Source: Lewinellaceae bacterium
GTDB lineage: Bacteria; Bacteroidota; Bacteroidia; Chitinophagales; Saprospiraceae
DNA length: 64,000 bases
Assembly: GCA_020636435.1 (NCBI GenBank)
Contig: JACJXX010000002.1
Location: 4,216,001 to 4,280,000, forward strand
Reading direction: 5' to 3'
Below are positions 51,508-60,882 of the stretch, piece after piece. A program made the position numbers and the translations under genes. Positions within the stretch are counted from its first letter, which is position 1. Every line of letters starts with the position of its first letter. The notes under the pieces are model-generated. The model was not told the DNA's origin and made no database searches. It was given only the letters and a program-made list of their open reading frames with translations.

Positions 51508-53700
51508 TTACCGCACAAACATCAGCTCCCGATACTTGATCATCGGCCACTCCCGGTCGTCCACCAGGTATTCCAGGCGGTCGGCGTAGGTGCGGATGTC
51601 TTCCATATACGGCTTGACATCGTAGCAATAAGCTTTGGCCTTGGCGGTCACATCCTCGCGGGCATTGGCTTTTTTGCGGGCGTCAGTCATCTGGTTGACC
51701 GTCAGCTTGATGTTGGAGATGTTCTCGGAGATCAGCTTGACAATATCCATCTGTGCTTCGTAAGCATTCTCGGGCAGGCCGAGCTCCTTGAGCTGCAGGA
51801 TATTCTCCGCCAGCAGGTTCTGGTAGCTGATGGCTGCCGGCAGGATGTGGTTGACCACCATCTCGCCCAGGGTGCGGCTTTCGATCTGCAGCTTGAGGAT
51901 GTAATTTTCGCACATCACATCGTAATGGGCATGCATCTCGCGTTCGGTAAATACGCCGCTGGCGGTAAACAGCTCGATGGATTCCTTTGACAGATACGCG
52001 CCCAGAGCATCCGGCGTATTAGGCGTATCGCTCAACCCCCGGCGAGCCGCTTCTTCTTTCCACTCCTCGCTGTAACCGTCGCCTTCGAAACGCACCGGCT
52101 TGGATTCCAGGGCATACCGCTTGAGGATAGCCAGGATCGCTTCGTCCCGGCCAATTCCTTTTTTCATCATGGCATCCAGGTCCGCTTTGAACTCCATCAA
52201 CTGACGGCCGACGATGGTGTTCATCACTGTCATTGGGGCAGCGCAATTCATAGAAGACCCCACCATGCGAATCTCGAATTTATTGCCCGTAAAGGCGAAA
52301 GGCGAAGTCCGGTTGCGGTCGGTATTGTCCAGTTCCAGGTTGGGGATTTTGCTCAGCAGGTCGAGGGCTTCTTTCACCCCAGCGGCATCGGCATCGATGC
52401 CCGCCTCCAGCTTGTCGAGCACATCGGTCAGCGTCTCGCCAATGAAAACCGAAATGATGGCCGGCGGGGCTTCGTTGGCCCCCAGGCGATGGTCGTTGGA
52501 AGCCGATGCGACGCTGGCGCGCAAGATATCGGCGTATTTGTAAACGGCCTGTATGGTGTTCATAAAGAAGGTCAGGAAGAGCAGGTTCTTGCCCGGCTGC
52601 TTGCCTGGCGAAAGCAGGTTGCGGCCCGTATTGGTCGACATCGACCAGTTGTTGTGCTTGCCCGAGCCGTTCACCCCGGCAAAGGGCTTCTCGTGCAGCA
52701 GCGCCCGCAGTTTGTGGCGGCGCGCCACGCGGTCCATCAGGTCCATCAGCAACTGGTTGTGGTCGACGGCCAGGTTGCACTCCTCGTACATCGGCGCGAG
52801 CTCGTACTGGCCGGGGCCCACCTCATTGTGGCGGGTGCGCACGGGGATGCCCAGCTTATGGCACTTCGTCTCCAGGTCGCGCATAAAGGCATATACCCGC
52901 TCCGGGATAGAGCCGAAGTAGTGGTCGTCGAGTTGCTGCCCTTTGGGAGAATGCTTGCCCAGCAGGGTACGTCCGGTGAGCAACAAGTCGGGGCGGGCAT
53001 TGAACAGGGCCTCGTCAATCAGGAAATACTCTTGCTCCCACCCCAGGGTAGTGATCACCTTTGTGATCTTCTCATCGAAGAGCTGGCAAACCGAAATGGC
53101 CGCCTTTTCCAGGTAGGCCTGCGACTTGAGCATTGGCAGCTTATAGTCGAGCGAATCGCCGCCATAGGTCACGAAGATCGTCGGGATGCAGAGTGTCTTG
53201 CCTTCGCTGACCTCCAGGATGAAGGCCGGCGAGGAGGGATCCCAGGCGGTATAGCCCCGGGCTTCAAAGGTAGAACGCAGGCCCCCGCCGGGGAAACTGG
53301 ACCCATCCGGCTCTTGCTGCACGAGGGTATGGCCGTCGAATTCCTCCACCACTCGCCCATCGGGTTTAAGGGTGAAAAAGGAATCGTGCTTCTCCGCCGT
53401 GCGGCCGGTCAGCGGCTGAAACCAGTGCGTGTAATGGGTAGCGCCGTGGCCCATCGCCCAGCGCTTCATGGCGTCGGCCACCACGTCGGCGTCCTCGCGC
53501 GAGAGTTTGGCGCCCGACTCGATAGCCAACTTGGCGTTGTTGAATGCCTCTTCAGTCATGTATTCCTTCATTGCCGCTTCGTTGAAGACGTTTCGCCCGA
53601 AAAAGGAAGAGATTTTCGAGTCGGGAACGTCAACGTACTCCAATTCGAAACCGGAGCGGTTGAGGATGGTGTCTAACGCTTGAAATCTGGATAAGCTCAT
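51508..53700 (-). CDS. glnN: Glutamine synthetase III
   Basis: A 730-residue type III glutamine synthetase, the large form typical of Bacteroidota and cyanobacteria, converting glutamate, ammonia and ATP to glutamine. Motifs: THYTHWFQPLTG, EKHDSF, SAFPGGG-like SSFPGGGLRST, GWEQEYFLID, NEVGPGQYELAPMYEE, HEKPFAGVNGSGKHNNWS, EAPPAIISVF, and RNRTSPFAFTGNKFEIR. The C-terminal ~150 residues are the helical type III extension. No amtB or glnB is next to it in the window. The ATG at 53700 follows a TATTTTCG box. Confidence 0.97.
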   Translation of the reverse strand: MSLSRFQALDTILNRSGFELEYVDVPDSKISSFFGRNVFNEAAMKEYMTEEAFNNAKLAIESGAKLSREDADVVADAMKRWAMGHGATHYTHWFQPLTGRTAEKHDSFFTLKPDGRVVEEFDGHTLVQQEPDGSSFPGGGLRSTFEARGYTAWDPSSPAFILEVSEGKTLCIPTIFVTYGGDSLDYKLPMLKSQAYLEKAAISVCQLFDEKITKVITTLGWEQEYFLIDEALFNARPDLLLTGRTLLGKHSPKGQQLDDHYFGSIPERVYAFMRDLETKCHKLGIPVRTRHNEVGPGQYELAPMYEECNLAVDHNQLLMDLMDRVARRHKLRALLHEKPFAGVNGSGKHNNWSMSTNTGRNLLSPGKQPGKNLLFLTFFMNTIQAVYKYADILRASVASASNDHRLGANEAPPAIISVFIGETLTDVLDKLEAGIDADAAGVKEALDLLSKIPNLELDNTDRNRTSPFAFTGNKFEIRMVGSSMNCAAPMTVMNTIVGRQLMEFKADLDAMMKKGIGRDEAILAILKRYALESKPVRFEGDGYSEEWKEEAARRGLSDTPNTPDALGAYLSKESIELFTASGVFTEREMHAHYDVMCENYILKLQIESRTLGEMVVNHILPAAISYQNLLAENILQLKELGLPENAYEAQMDIVKLISENISNIKLTVNQMTDARKKANAREDVTAKAKAYCYDVKPYMEDIRTYADRLEYLVDDREWPMIKYRELMFVR

Positions 53701-53822
53701 AATGGAATATGCCTTTGGTTTGAAAATTCACCCCGAAAATACAAAAAAGGCGGATGACCTCCGAGCGAGCGGCTGGGCATCTAAAAATATTTATTCCATT
53801 TGCAGGCTCATCAGAGCAGTCT

Positions 53823-54671
53823 TTAGATTTCCGCGTTGCCTTCAGCCAAATACACCCCATCCTCCCCGATGCGAATGCGCTTTTGCTTGTACAACGCCCC
53901 GATGGCTTTCTTGAAGGTCTTTTTGCTCATCTGCAATCGGGCGGTAATCTCTTCCGGATCGCTCTTGTCGTGCAGGCCGAGGAAGCCGTTGTTCTGTTCC
54001 AGCAGGTGCAGGATTTTTTCTGCATTGGGCTCCACGTGGGCGTATCCGGGCTTGCGCAGGCTGAGGTCGATCTTCCTATCCGGGCGGACGGTTTTGACGT
54101 AGCCCCTGCACCGCTCGCCGGGCTGTACCGGGCGAAACAGGTCGCTTTTGTAGAGCAGGCCCCGGTAGCGGTGGTTGATGATGGCGTTGTAGCCAATATC
54201 CGTCTGGGGGCCGATGAGCAGGCCTACCTCCTGCCCTTCTTCCAGTTCTATATTTTCTGCTTCCAGAAATTTATTCAGTTTGCTGGAAGCGATCATGCGG
54301 TCGGTTTGTTCGTCGATCAGCAGATACACCAGATACCACTTGCCGCGTTCCATCTTTTTAGACTGCTCGGCAAAGGGCGCCAGCAAGTCCTTGTCGAGCC
54401 CCCAGTCGAGAAAGGCGCCGAAGGGCGCTATCTCCTTTACCTGCAGGTAGGCAAACTGCCCCAGGACGGCCTTCGGCTTCTGGGTGGTGGCCACCGGCCA
54501 GTCTTCAGAATCGGTATAAACGAACACTTCGATCTCGTCGCCCGGGACCAGCCCTTCGGGCACGTATTTTTTGGGCAGCAGGACGTCGTCGCCTTCTGCG
54601 TCCTGCAGGACCATGCCGTGGGGGATGTGGCGGGCGGCGGTGAGAATTTGGTATCGGCCTATGTGGATCAT
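53823..54671 (-). CDS. CvfB-family S1-like RNA-binding protein
   Basis: A 282-residue protein with the CvfB/YitL order: an N-terminal S1-like part (LTAARHIPHGMVLQDAEGDDVLLPKKYVP), a second S1 (YLQVKEIAPFGAFLDWGLDKDLLAPFAEQ), a third (GYVKTVRPDRKIDLSLRK) and a C-terminal winged helix (RLQMSKKTFKKAIGALYKQKRIRI). Family members bind RNA and affect virulence or growth genes in Firmicutes. It is divergent from nothing nearby and stands alone. Confidence 0.9.
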   Translation of the reverse strand: MIHIGRYQILTAARHIPHGMVLQDAEGDDVLLPKKYVPEGLVPGDEIEVFVYTDSEDWPVATTQKPKAVLGQFAYLQVKEIAPFGAFLDWGLDKDLLAPFAEQSKKMERGKWYLVYLLIDEQTDRMIASSKLNKFLEAENIELEEGQEVGLLIGPQTDIGYNAIINHRYRGLLYKSDLFRPVQPGERCRGYVKTVRPDRKIDLSLRKPGYAHVEPNAEKILHLLEQNNGFLGLHDKSDPEEITARLQMSKKTFKKAIGALYKQKRIRIGEDGVYLAEGNAEI

Positions 54672-54890
54672 AATTATTTATCTACATTCCGGAAGCCAGC
54701 AACTCCAGCATTTGAGCTACGGTGAACCTCATATTTCTGATCGTTGGCCGGCCGTTGCATACCTTTGGATTCAGGGTAATGCGTTCAGATAATTTCATGT
54801 CTTTTTCCATCAGTGGTTACAATTTCATCCAATATACAAACCCAAATTGCTACTGCCAAGTTGAGCCCGCGCCAATTTCATTTATTCCAG

Positions 54891-55664
54891 TCACGGTTCA
54901 CTGGATGCAGCAATTGCCTCTCCTGAAGTTTTCAGACTCAACCACCCCAGGGAGCAGCCACACCATAACAAGACGGCAATTCCGGCGCCGCCATGCCATT
55001 GAGCCAGGCCGTGGCGGTTCAGCACCCATAACAGCAGCCCGCCCATAAGCAGCAACCGCAGCGATTCCAGCCCCACCGCCCATTTTTTCGCCTGCAGGAT
55101 ACCACCCCAGGCGACGATCATCACGAAAATAGCGGCGCTCATCAGCAACCGCTCCGGCCAGCTGAAGGGGAAGCTCTGGTTGATGGTGAAAAACATAAAA
55201 ATCAGGCCGCCGATGATCTGCGCGTTGAGGTAGTGATCCGAACCGGGCAGGGACCGGCTCTGGAATTTCACCTGGTCTTCCAGGGTGTAGCCGACACGGG
55301 GTATGTGGCCATCCCCTACCCCGCGCGGCCGCCAGCCCAGTGGCATGAACCAGATTCTGATTTTGTCCCACCAGTAAGGGGCCGCCACGGCGTCGTCCCA
55401 TAGTTGCTTCCAGAACTGGAAGTTGATGGCGATGGGATTCCAGGTGCGGGGTGGGTGGGTGACGCCGTAACAGACCGGCTCGCGTTCTTCCTCAAAGGTG
55501 CCGAACCACTTGTCCCACACGATGAGGAATTCCGAAAAATTTTTATCCAGATACTGGGTGTTCACCCCGTGGTGCACCCGGTGGTGGGAAGGGGTGACAA
55601 ACCATTTCTCGAACCACCCCAGCTTGTGGATCAGGCGGGTGTGATGCCAGCAGGCCAGGAGCAT
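54891..55664 (-). pseudogene. Sterol desaturase/fatty acid hydroxylase, N-terminally truncated
   Basis: A 257-residue frame beginning MLLACWHHTRLIHKLGWFEKWFVTPSHHRVHHG, the middle of a normal ~450-residue membrane di-iron hydroxylase. Only the last histidine box (SHHRVHH) survives; the first boxes and at least three membrane helices are missing. The C-terminal part with four helices is intact. The cut lies at the promoter palindrome (55671-55729), and the next gene, ywbE, faces the other way, so no upstream half exists. Catalysis is not expected unless the stub has been reused. Confidence 0.7.
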
Positions 55665-55670
55665 TTATTC

Positions 55671-55729
55671 GCAAAGATAATTAATCGCGCTATCCTCCCC
55701 TGTCCAACCGCGCGATTAAATATCTTTGC
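55671..55729. promoter_or_regulatory. Palindromic divergent promoter
   Basis: 20-bp arms (55671-55690 and 55710-55729, one mismatch) each contain, reading outward, the exact -7 box TATCTTTG and TTAATCGCGC. The boxes are at 55679-55672 on the minus strand and 55721-55728 on the plus strand. They are 19 bases apart at their inner arms. Predicted transcripts start within about ten bases of the ywbE and truncated-desaturase start codons, so both would be nearly leaderless. Confidence 0.65.
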
Positions 55730-55738
55730 ACAAAAACC

Positions 55739-55939
55739 ATGGAAGGCACGAAACGCTCTAACATCAAGCCCGGTTTGCTGGTCCGCATCGTCATGAAGGA
55801 AGACCAGCGCAGCGGCGGCCTGACCGAAGGCTATGTCGATCGGATACTTACCAAATCGCCCACCCACCCACACGGCATCAAGGTGCGGCTGGAGACGGGG
55901 GAAGTGGGGAGGGTGAAGGAGATTGTGGAAGAGGAATGA
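55739..55939 (+). CDS. ywbE: YwbE-family small protein (DUF2196)
   Basis: A 66-residue protein covering the whole YwbE family: KRSNIKPGLLVRIVMKEDQRSG, LTEGYVDRILTKSPTHPHGIKVRLETGEVGRV. Function unknown. Its mRNA would be almost leaderless (start codon 10 bases after the -7 box). Highly conserved small protein found across bacteria. Confidence 0.95.
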   Translation: MEGTKRSNIKPGLLVRIVMKEDQRSGGLTEGYVDRILTKSPTHPHGIKVRLETGEVGRVKEIVEEE

Positions 55940-56007
55940 GGGGGAATAGATGGCTGCCCTTCTTCGCTAAACTCATCAGGATAAAGATTGTCAAATGGCT
56001 ATATGGT

Positions 56008-56307
56008 TCAAGCCGCCTCCTTCAGCGAAAACTCTTCTTTCAACAGGCCTTTCAAACTGATATCCTCATCTACATCCGGCCAGTTGACTCCTATTCCGCC
56101 ACTGATAAGCTGGAGGTTTTGAAGTTGCTCCTTGTTAGCCGATTGCAGCCGTGCCGATGAACTGATCTTACGGCGTAAAACCTTTTTGTTATTCAGAACC
56201 ACCAGCATTAAGTCGAGCTCGGGGTAGCAGTGAACACCAACAATACGCAGACCCTGTTCAAAGATAATCTGCTCTAATGTGTCGTAGCGGTTATTTGAAG
56301 AAGTCAT
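56008..56307 (-). CDS. DUF2442 protein
   Basis: A 99-residue protein of the DUF2442 type (ELDLMLVVLNNKKVLRRKIS..LQLISGGIGVNWPDVDEDISLKGLL). DUF2442 and DUF4160 genes form a conserved pair, sometimes suspected to act as a small toxin-antitoxin-like unit. Here its start overlaps the DUF4160 reading frame by 17 bases, so the pair is co-translated. Since the DUF4160 gene is broken by an insertion, expression of this gene depends on whatever promoter the insertion provides. Confidence 0.85.
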   Translation of the reverse strand: MTSSNNRYDTLEQIIFEQGLRIVGVHCYPELDLMLVVLNNKKVLRRKISSSARLQSANKEQLQNLQLISGGIGVNWPDVDEDISLKGLLKEEFSLKEAA

Positions 56308-56551
56308 ACCATTTTTCTTTTAAATAATCTGCGTTCTCCTCAGCGATCTTAGCAATTTCTCGTTGTTCACGAGCTTTGTATTTATAAAAGTACTGTGGTT
56401 CTATATTGGGTTCCAACCATATCTTAGCATAGCCTTCGCCTCTGGACACGTGGACGTGGGGAGGTTCGTCCTTATCCGAAGCATAAAAATGGAATCGGTA
56501 GCCATTAACAGTTATACACCGCTCGGTCACCAGAGGTGAAAATGTTGTCAA
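56291..56551 (-). pseudogene. DUF4160 gene interrupted by an IS630-type element
   Basis: The surviving frame reads TVNGYRFHFYASDKDEPPHVHV..DYLKEKWYDFFK, a clear DUF4160 body. The first ~12 residues of the present frame (MTTFSPLVTER) are encoded by the end of the inserted element. The original 5' end lies beyond the element: ATGCCAACAGTAT at 57683-57671. Joining it at the duplicated TA restores an uninterrupted frame beginning MPTVLTVNGYRFHFY, exactly the usual DUF4160 start. The element end now supplies a new ATG at 56551, so a chimeric 86-residue protein can still be made. Confidence 0.82.
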
Positions 56552-57668
56552 GCCACCTCAAGGAGCTGAAATTTAAGGTTCATCAACTCGTTGATTTCCT
56601 CCTCGTGCAACCCCTCATTGACTTCGTCAATAAAGTTGTCAATGGCTTCAACGAAGCCTTGCTTGGTTGGGTAATGGAAGCCAGCCAGGACTTGCTTTTT
56701 GAGGTATTTCCAAAACCGCTCGATAAGGTTCAGGTTAGGGGAATATGGGGGTAGGAAAACCAAGTGAACCCGGTATTTCCTGGCTGCCTTGGCCACCAAT
56801 TCGCACCTTTGATAGCGGGCATTGTCCAAAACCAGGTATATGCTCCTGCCGGGCAGCTCTTCGCGAAGGAAGCTAATGAGCTCGACAACTGTTGTTGCCT
56901 TGATATAATCTGTAGTGCTGATGCTGTACAATTCATGCGTGGCCGCATGCATAGCCCCCAGGATGTTCACTCGCTGCCGGCCGCTTGATGTCCTGACGCA
57001 GACGGGCTTCTCGCTCCATACATGGCCACTATGAAAGCCTTGTACAGGGTGTGCCGCATCGACAAAGAACACGTCCGCCACTCCTCGTGTGGCCTTGTCC
57101 AGCAAGGGGTTCAACTCCTGCTCAAGGAAAGCTGCCTGCTTGGCGGCCAGCTCTTTGATAGGCAGCTTCCCTCCTGGCAGGGGGCGGAACTTGCGATAGC
57201 GAAACTTGAGTACGTGCTTGACAAATTTGCGCACTTGAGTCATTCCGCGCTCCAAGCCGGTAAGCTGCTTGATCCGTTTGCGCGCCTCGCTGGCACAACG
57301 TGGCGGATCCTTGTCAAAATCTGCCTTGATCTTGTCAGCATAGTTCACCAAGTCGCTGGAAGGGCGGTAGCGCTCTACTGCCAGCAGCCCGGCCCGCCCC
57401 CGTTCCATATAGGCCTTCGTCCAGCGGGTAACCGAATTGGGGTGTACATCAGCTACCTCGGCGCAGGGCCCGGGACGAAGCCCCTTGGCCCGAAGATATA
57501 GTACATGCATGCGTTGGCGGATTAATGGTGAACTACCGTACTTTTTGTAGTATCTTGCGTGTTCATAGTCAGCTTCGCTGATTATCGGAGAGTACATATT
57601 TTACAGGTTTGGTTACCCACAAAGATAGGTACTCTCCAACTTTTCACCTCTAGTGACCGCGCTTAGTA
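56515..57668 (-). mobile_element. IS630-type insertion sequence, TA target duplication
   Basis: About 1154 bp. The imperfect ends begin TACACCGCTCGGTCACCAGA on the left and TACTAAGCGCGGTCACTAGA on the right read inward; GGTGAAAA follows on both. TA is duplicated at 56513-56514 and 57669-57670, as for IS630/Tc1-mariner elements. Removing the element and one TA restores the DUF4160 frame, which fixes the boundaries. It holds one transposase gene. Confidence 0.88.
56548..57597 (-). CDS. IS630-family transposase
   Basis: A 349-residue transposase in one frame. N-terminal helix-turn-helix region (residues ~20-110; PCAEVADVHPNSVTRWTKAYMERG), then the DDE triad: VFFVDAAHPV, YLVLDNARYQ and LNLIERFWKYLKK. 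It looks intact. Its gene ends on the left inside the element and its start is 60 bases from the right end. Confidence 0.93.
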   Translation of the reverse strand: MYSPIISEADYEHARYYKKYGSSPLIRQRMHVLYLRAKGLRPGPCAEVADVHPNSVTRWTKAYMERGRAGLLAVERYRPSSDLVNYADKIKADFDKDPPRCASEARKRIKQLTGLERGMTQVRKFVKHVLKFRYRKFRPLPGGKLPIKELAAKQAAFLEQELNPLLDKATRGVADVFFVDAAHPVQGFHSGHVWSEKPVCVRTSSGRQRVNILGAMHAATHELYSISTTDYIKATTVVELISFLREELPGRSIYLVLDNARYQRCELVAKAARKYRVHLVFLPPYSPNLNLIERFWKYLKKQVLAGFHYPTKQGFVEAIDNFIDEVNEGLHEEEINELMNLKFQLLEVA

Positions 57669-57694
57669 TAATACTGTTGGCATAACATTGCAAT

Positions 57695-57820
57695 TTAATG
57701 ATTTTTTATTTCAAATTCTATCGTGACTTTCTGTCCATCCTCGACCTGTCCTCCCAAACCCGCTGCCAGGCTACTTATGCAGAAGAAAAACACACCAGCT
57801 GAATCTGACACGATCTGGAC
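57695..57820 (-). pseudogene. Possible cold-shock-domain remnant
   Basis: A 42-codon minus-strand frame without a start codon reads IVSDSAGVFFFCISSLAAGL and GGQVEDGQKVTIEFEIKNH, similar to the second half of a cold-shock domain (..I..D.GG.DvFfhiSal...L.eGq.V.fe.e). The first half, with RNP-1, is absent and a stop codon precedes it. It lies upstream of the broken DUF4160 gene, in the 350-base gap before the PorE-like gene. The match is short, so confidence is low. Confidence 0.3.
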
Positions 57821-58020
57821 TCAACACAACAAAAATACACATTTTGTTTTACTTTTTGTTTCAATTATTTTTTTTCATAAACTTCAAGCATGGAAAAAAC
57901 TACCAGCAATCCAACATTTACTGTCTGCATTAGCCCATCTTTGGGGTTCCCCGTCAACCATCCAACAATGTTTAAGCTGAAGAGCTTTGGCGAAGAAGGG
58001 CAGCAATCCAGCAATACCCC

Positions 58021-60777
58021 CTACTCCCTCCCCGGCAGCGCCGGCATTTTAAAGACTACTTCCACCCGCCGGTTGCAGCGGCGCCCTTCCTCTGTATCAT
58101 TCGGGCAAATGGGTTTGCCTTCGCCATAGCCATACACGAAAATCTTATCGGAGTTGAAACCACATTTCTCCACCAGGAATTGTTTGACGGACCGGGCTCG
58201 ACGGAAAGACAATTCCTTGTTGCCGGATTCCAGCCCGGAACCGTCCGTATGGCCGGACAGGTGAAGCTCAGCGCCCATACGGGTGGCGATCTTGGCCAGG
58301 CGGGTAAGCTCGGGATAGGCCTTGCCGGGATTGTCGAATTCGGCAGTCCCCTTATGGAAGGTGCTGTGTACGAGCCGGTAATTCCGCCGGATATAGTCGA
58401 AAGAAGTGAGCCTAAAGGTATCGCGGATGATCTCCCCTCTGGCTATGCTGCCCAGAAAATGGGTAGTGTCCTGCTCAGAATAATACCCAGGAATCTCAGG
58501 GAAAAGCCTCACCACCGCGGTACTGTCGGGGACCGTAAAAGTGTAGGTTCCTTTGTCCGATATCGATCGGTCGTGGACATTGAGGTTGTAATCGGGAGTG
58601 ATTTCCATAAACCCGCCGCCGATCGGTTGCCCTTTTTCATTGATCACCAGGCCGGCCAGGCGCATCGCATTTTCCGGGAACACTTCGGGTTTCAGTTTCA
58701 CCTGCCAGATGTCTTTATCTTCCAGGCAGGGGCCGAGACGGTGAAAATAAGCCATGCCTGTGTATTCCGAAAAATAGGAAATGCCTTCGTCTTCAAAGAT
58801 GGTATTCAGCTGCAGCCCCAGGTTCAGGGGTTCGTCCATAGTGGCCCAGTCTCCGGGGTTTTGCAGCCTGATACTGTACATATCCCGCTTTCCGAGCCCT
58901 TCTATGCGGTCGGAGGTAAAAAACAGCAACCTTCCGCCCACCCCCATCAAGGGGCTGCCTTCGTGGTCATCCGGCAGATTGATTTTTTCTCCCAGAGGAA
59001 CTGCGTTTCCGTATTTTCCATCTGCCTCCAGCCGGGATACCGCAAGGTCTCTTTTCGGTTCCTTCAGCGCGTTGACGGGCGTGGCGTAATATTCCATCAG
59101 CAAAAGGGAATCATTAGGAGAAATCCAGGCATTGCCGGCAAACCGGCCTGGCATGGGCATTGCTTCCGGGGCAAACCAGGGCCGGTGGATATCGGGCCGG
59201 ATCGCCCGCAGCAGTTTGCCGCCCGACCTCAGGAGCATCAGCCGCCCGTTAGAGCTTATGGAAAGCGGAACCACATCGTCGTCAACCGACAGTTCCTTCA
59301 CGGGAGCGGGCTTCGACCACATCTTGTTTTTTAACCTGGAAGTCATCAGATGCACCGTTCCATCTTTCCGGTGTTTCCTGACGAAGAACACCTCCTCTGT
59401 CCCTCCCCAGGATACCAGGGCATATTCATCGTGATCCTTGGTATTCCAGGCAGATACCGGCAGAGGCATTGCCATTTGCTCGCCGGCGCGGGCCAGGAGG
59501 GCTTCAAAACTATCGAACCAGTCCTGTTTTCTAATCTGAAAAAAATAATCGGCAGCGCATACGGAGGAGTCCGGAAAGAGCGGCCGGAAAGCATTCAGTG
59601 CTTCCCGCGCCTGGCCCAGGCGCCCTTTGCCGGCGAAATAATTAGCCGTTTTCACCGCCAGGTCGAACACCATCCGGTGATGCCGGTACTTTTTAGCCAA
59701 ATAGGCAACCTTTGAGATCAGGGCTGCCGAATCGGCGGCTTCCTTACACCGCAGCAGTTGCCGTTGCAGGCTGAACATCATTTCCACATCCTCTACCTGC
59801 CGGCGCTCTTCCGCATTGAGATCATTAGCATCTTCGGCAAATCTGGACAAACACAGTATTTGAAAACACACTTCCATATCCAGGCCGGTATGCGGATTGT
59901 TGCGATGGAAAGCCAGTAGCGGGCGTAACAGGCTGAGGCAAAGGGTATCCTGTGCGTTGTCGTACCAGCAATCCTGTGCCAAAGCGTTGGCGGGATGCTC
60001 CACTTGGAAGCGATCCATCTCGCAATAAGAATGGTGCGCCTGGAATATATCCCAGATGTTTTCCCGGATGTCCCAGAATTTTGAATAATTGGCGGGCAGG
60101 ATGACGTCAGCATAGCGTTCTGCTATGGTAGTGGCATCCTCATAGCTGATTCCCTGCGACTTATCCGAACCGAGCCCCAGGCAGGAGCGCCCCGGCTCTG
60201 TTCGGATTTGCTCTTCGGTGGGAAGCGCCAGAGGCGCCCCCTTCCATTTTTTGTCCGCTTCAGTGTCGTATACCTCTTGTTTGGGGTCAATGTTCTTATT
60301 GACGATGATGTTGCGCAGGGTATCTATCGCCCCCTCCGCCCAGCAATTTGATGCGGCTTCCAGGGCCAGGAGTTCCGGGATCGTACCGGATACCGACATC
60401 CGCTCGACGATACGCCTCTGCAGGTTTTCCCGAACCGTCCGGATTTCTAACCGCGTTACATCGTACCTCGACAGCTTGATGATCTGCGGCCTTGGCAGCT
60501 GGCCGATTTCCTGCTCCAGGTCACAAAACGTTTGGCTGATCTGCAACCAGTCCATAGTATTTCTAGTCTGGTTAACCCTCATCCTTTCCAGGTAGAACCT
60601 GGCTCCTGGGTCATAGGTTTTGTGGCCTAGCGATCTTACAAAAAGGGGTTCTGCTTTTTTGCCGTCGCCTTGTTTGAAAAAGCGGACCGCCCTGGGGAAA
60701 CAGGAGGCAAGCGCGAACGTTAAGAAAAGGAGCAAGAGGCTGCTTTGGACGTGGTTAAAGGTGTTGGTTTTTTTCAT
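58021..60777 (-). CDS. PorE-like lipoprotein: helical repeat, propeller, regulatory domain and OmpA
   Basis: A 918-residue lipoprotein with lipobox cysteine 26 (TFALASC). The order matches PorE-type proteins of type IX secretion: a long helical/TPR-like N-terminal region (~30-450), a PD40-type propeller (~480-730; DDHEGSPLMGVGGRLLFFTSD, DKDIWQVKL), a carboxypeptidase-regulatory-like beta domain (LVINEKGQPIGGGFM..GTYTFTVPD) and a C-terminal OmpA domain (LSGHTDGSGLESGN, LSFRRARSVKQFL, YGYGEG, RRVEVVF). It is expected in the periplasm, anchored in the outer membrane and bound to peptidoglycan. It may be a paralogue rather than PorE itself. No por genes are adjacent. Confidence 0.8.
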   Translation of the reverse strand: MKKTNTFNHVQSSLLLLFLTFALASCFPRAVRFFKQGDGKKAEPLFVRSLGHKTYDPGARFYLERMRVNQTRNTMDWLQISQTFCDLEQEIGQLPRPQIIKLSRYDVTRLEIRTVRENLQRRIVERMSVSGTIPELLALEAASNCWAEGAIDTLRNIIVNKNIDPKQEVYDTEADKKWKGAPLALPTEEQIRTEPGRSCLGLGSDKSQGISYEDATTIAERYADVILPANYSKFWDIRENIWDIFQAHHSYCEMDRFQVEHPANALAQDCWYDNAQDTLCLSLLRPLLAFHRNNPHTGLDMEVCFQILCLSRFAEDANDLNAEERRQVEDVEMMFSLQRQLLRCKEAADSAALISKVAYLAKKYRHHRMVFDLAVKTANYFAGKGRLGQAREALNAFRPLFPDSSVCAADYFFQIRKQDWFDSFEALLARAGEQMAMPLPVSAWNTKDHDEYALVSWGGTEEVFFVRKHRKDGTVHLMTSRLKNKMWSKPAPVKELSVDDDVVPLSISSNGRLMLLRSGGKLLRAIRPDIHRPWFAPEAMPMPGRFAGNAWISPNDSLLLMEYYATPVNALKEPKRDLAVSRLEADGKYGNAVPLGEKINLPDDHEGSPLMGVGGRLLFFTSDRIEGLGKRDMYSIRLQNPGDWATMDEPLNLGLQLNTIFEDEGISYFSEYTGMAYFHRLGPCLEDKDIWQVKLKPEVFPENAMRLAGLVINEKGQPIGGGFMEITPDYNLNVHDRSISDKGTYTFTVPDSTAVVRLFPEIPGYYSEQDTTHFLGSIARGEIIRDTFRLTSFDYIRRNYRLVHSTFHKGTAEFDNPGKAYPELTRLAKIATRMGAELHLSGHTDGSGLESGNKELSFRRARSVKQFLVEKCGFNSDKIFVYGYGEGKPICPNDTEEGRRCNRRVEVVFKMPALPGRE

Positions 60778-60882
60778 TTTCAGGCAATCGGTTGTTTTAG
60801 GTAGCTGAATGCCAGAGGGTAAATGGCTGCGCCCTCCTACCCTGCCAGCGTCGTTTTATGAACGCAGATGGACAACAATGTA

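Noticed and set aside
52489..53676. 395-codon frame antisense to glnN, and similar long frames at 862-2094, 14256-15341, 36293-37276, 42405-43508, 58180-59334 and 61708-63000
   Set aside because: All lie opposite genes with clear motifs; repetitive composition and lack of starts with promoters mark them as shadows.
57723..57980. 85-codon plus-strand frame after the IS630 element
   Set aside because: Cysteine/proline-rich start with no family match; the minus strand there shows a better cold-shock-like remnant.
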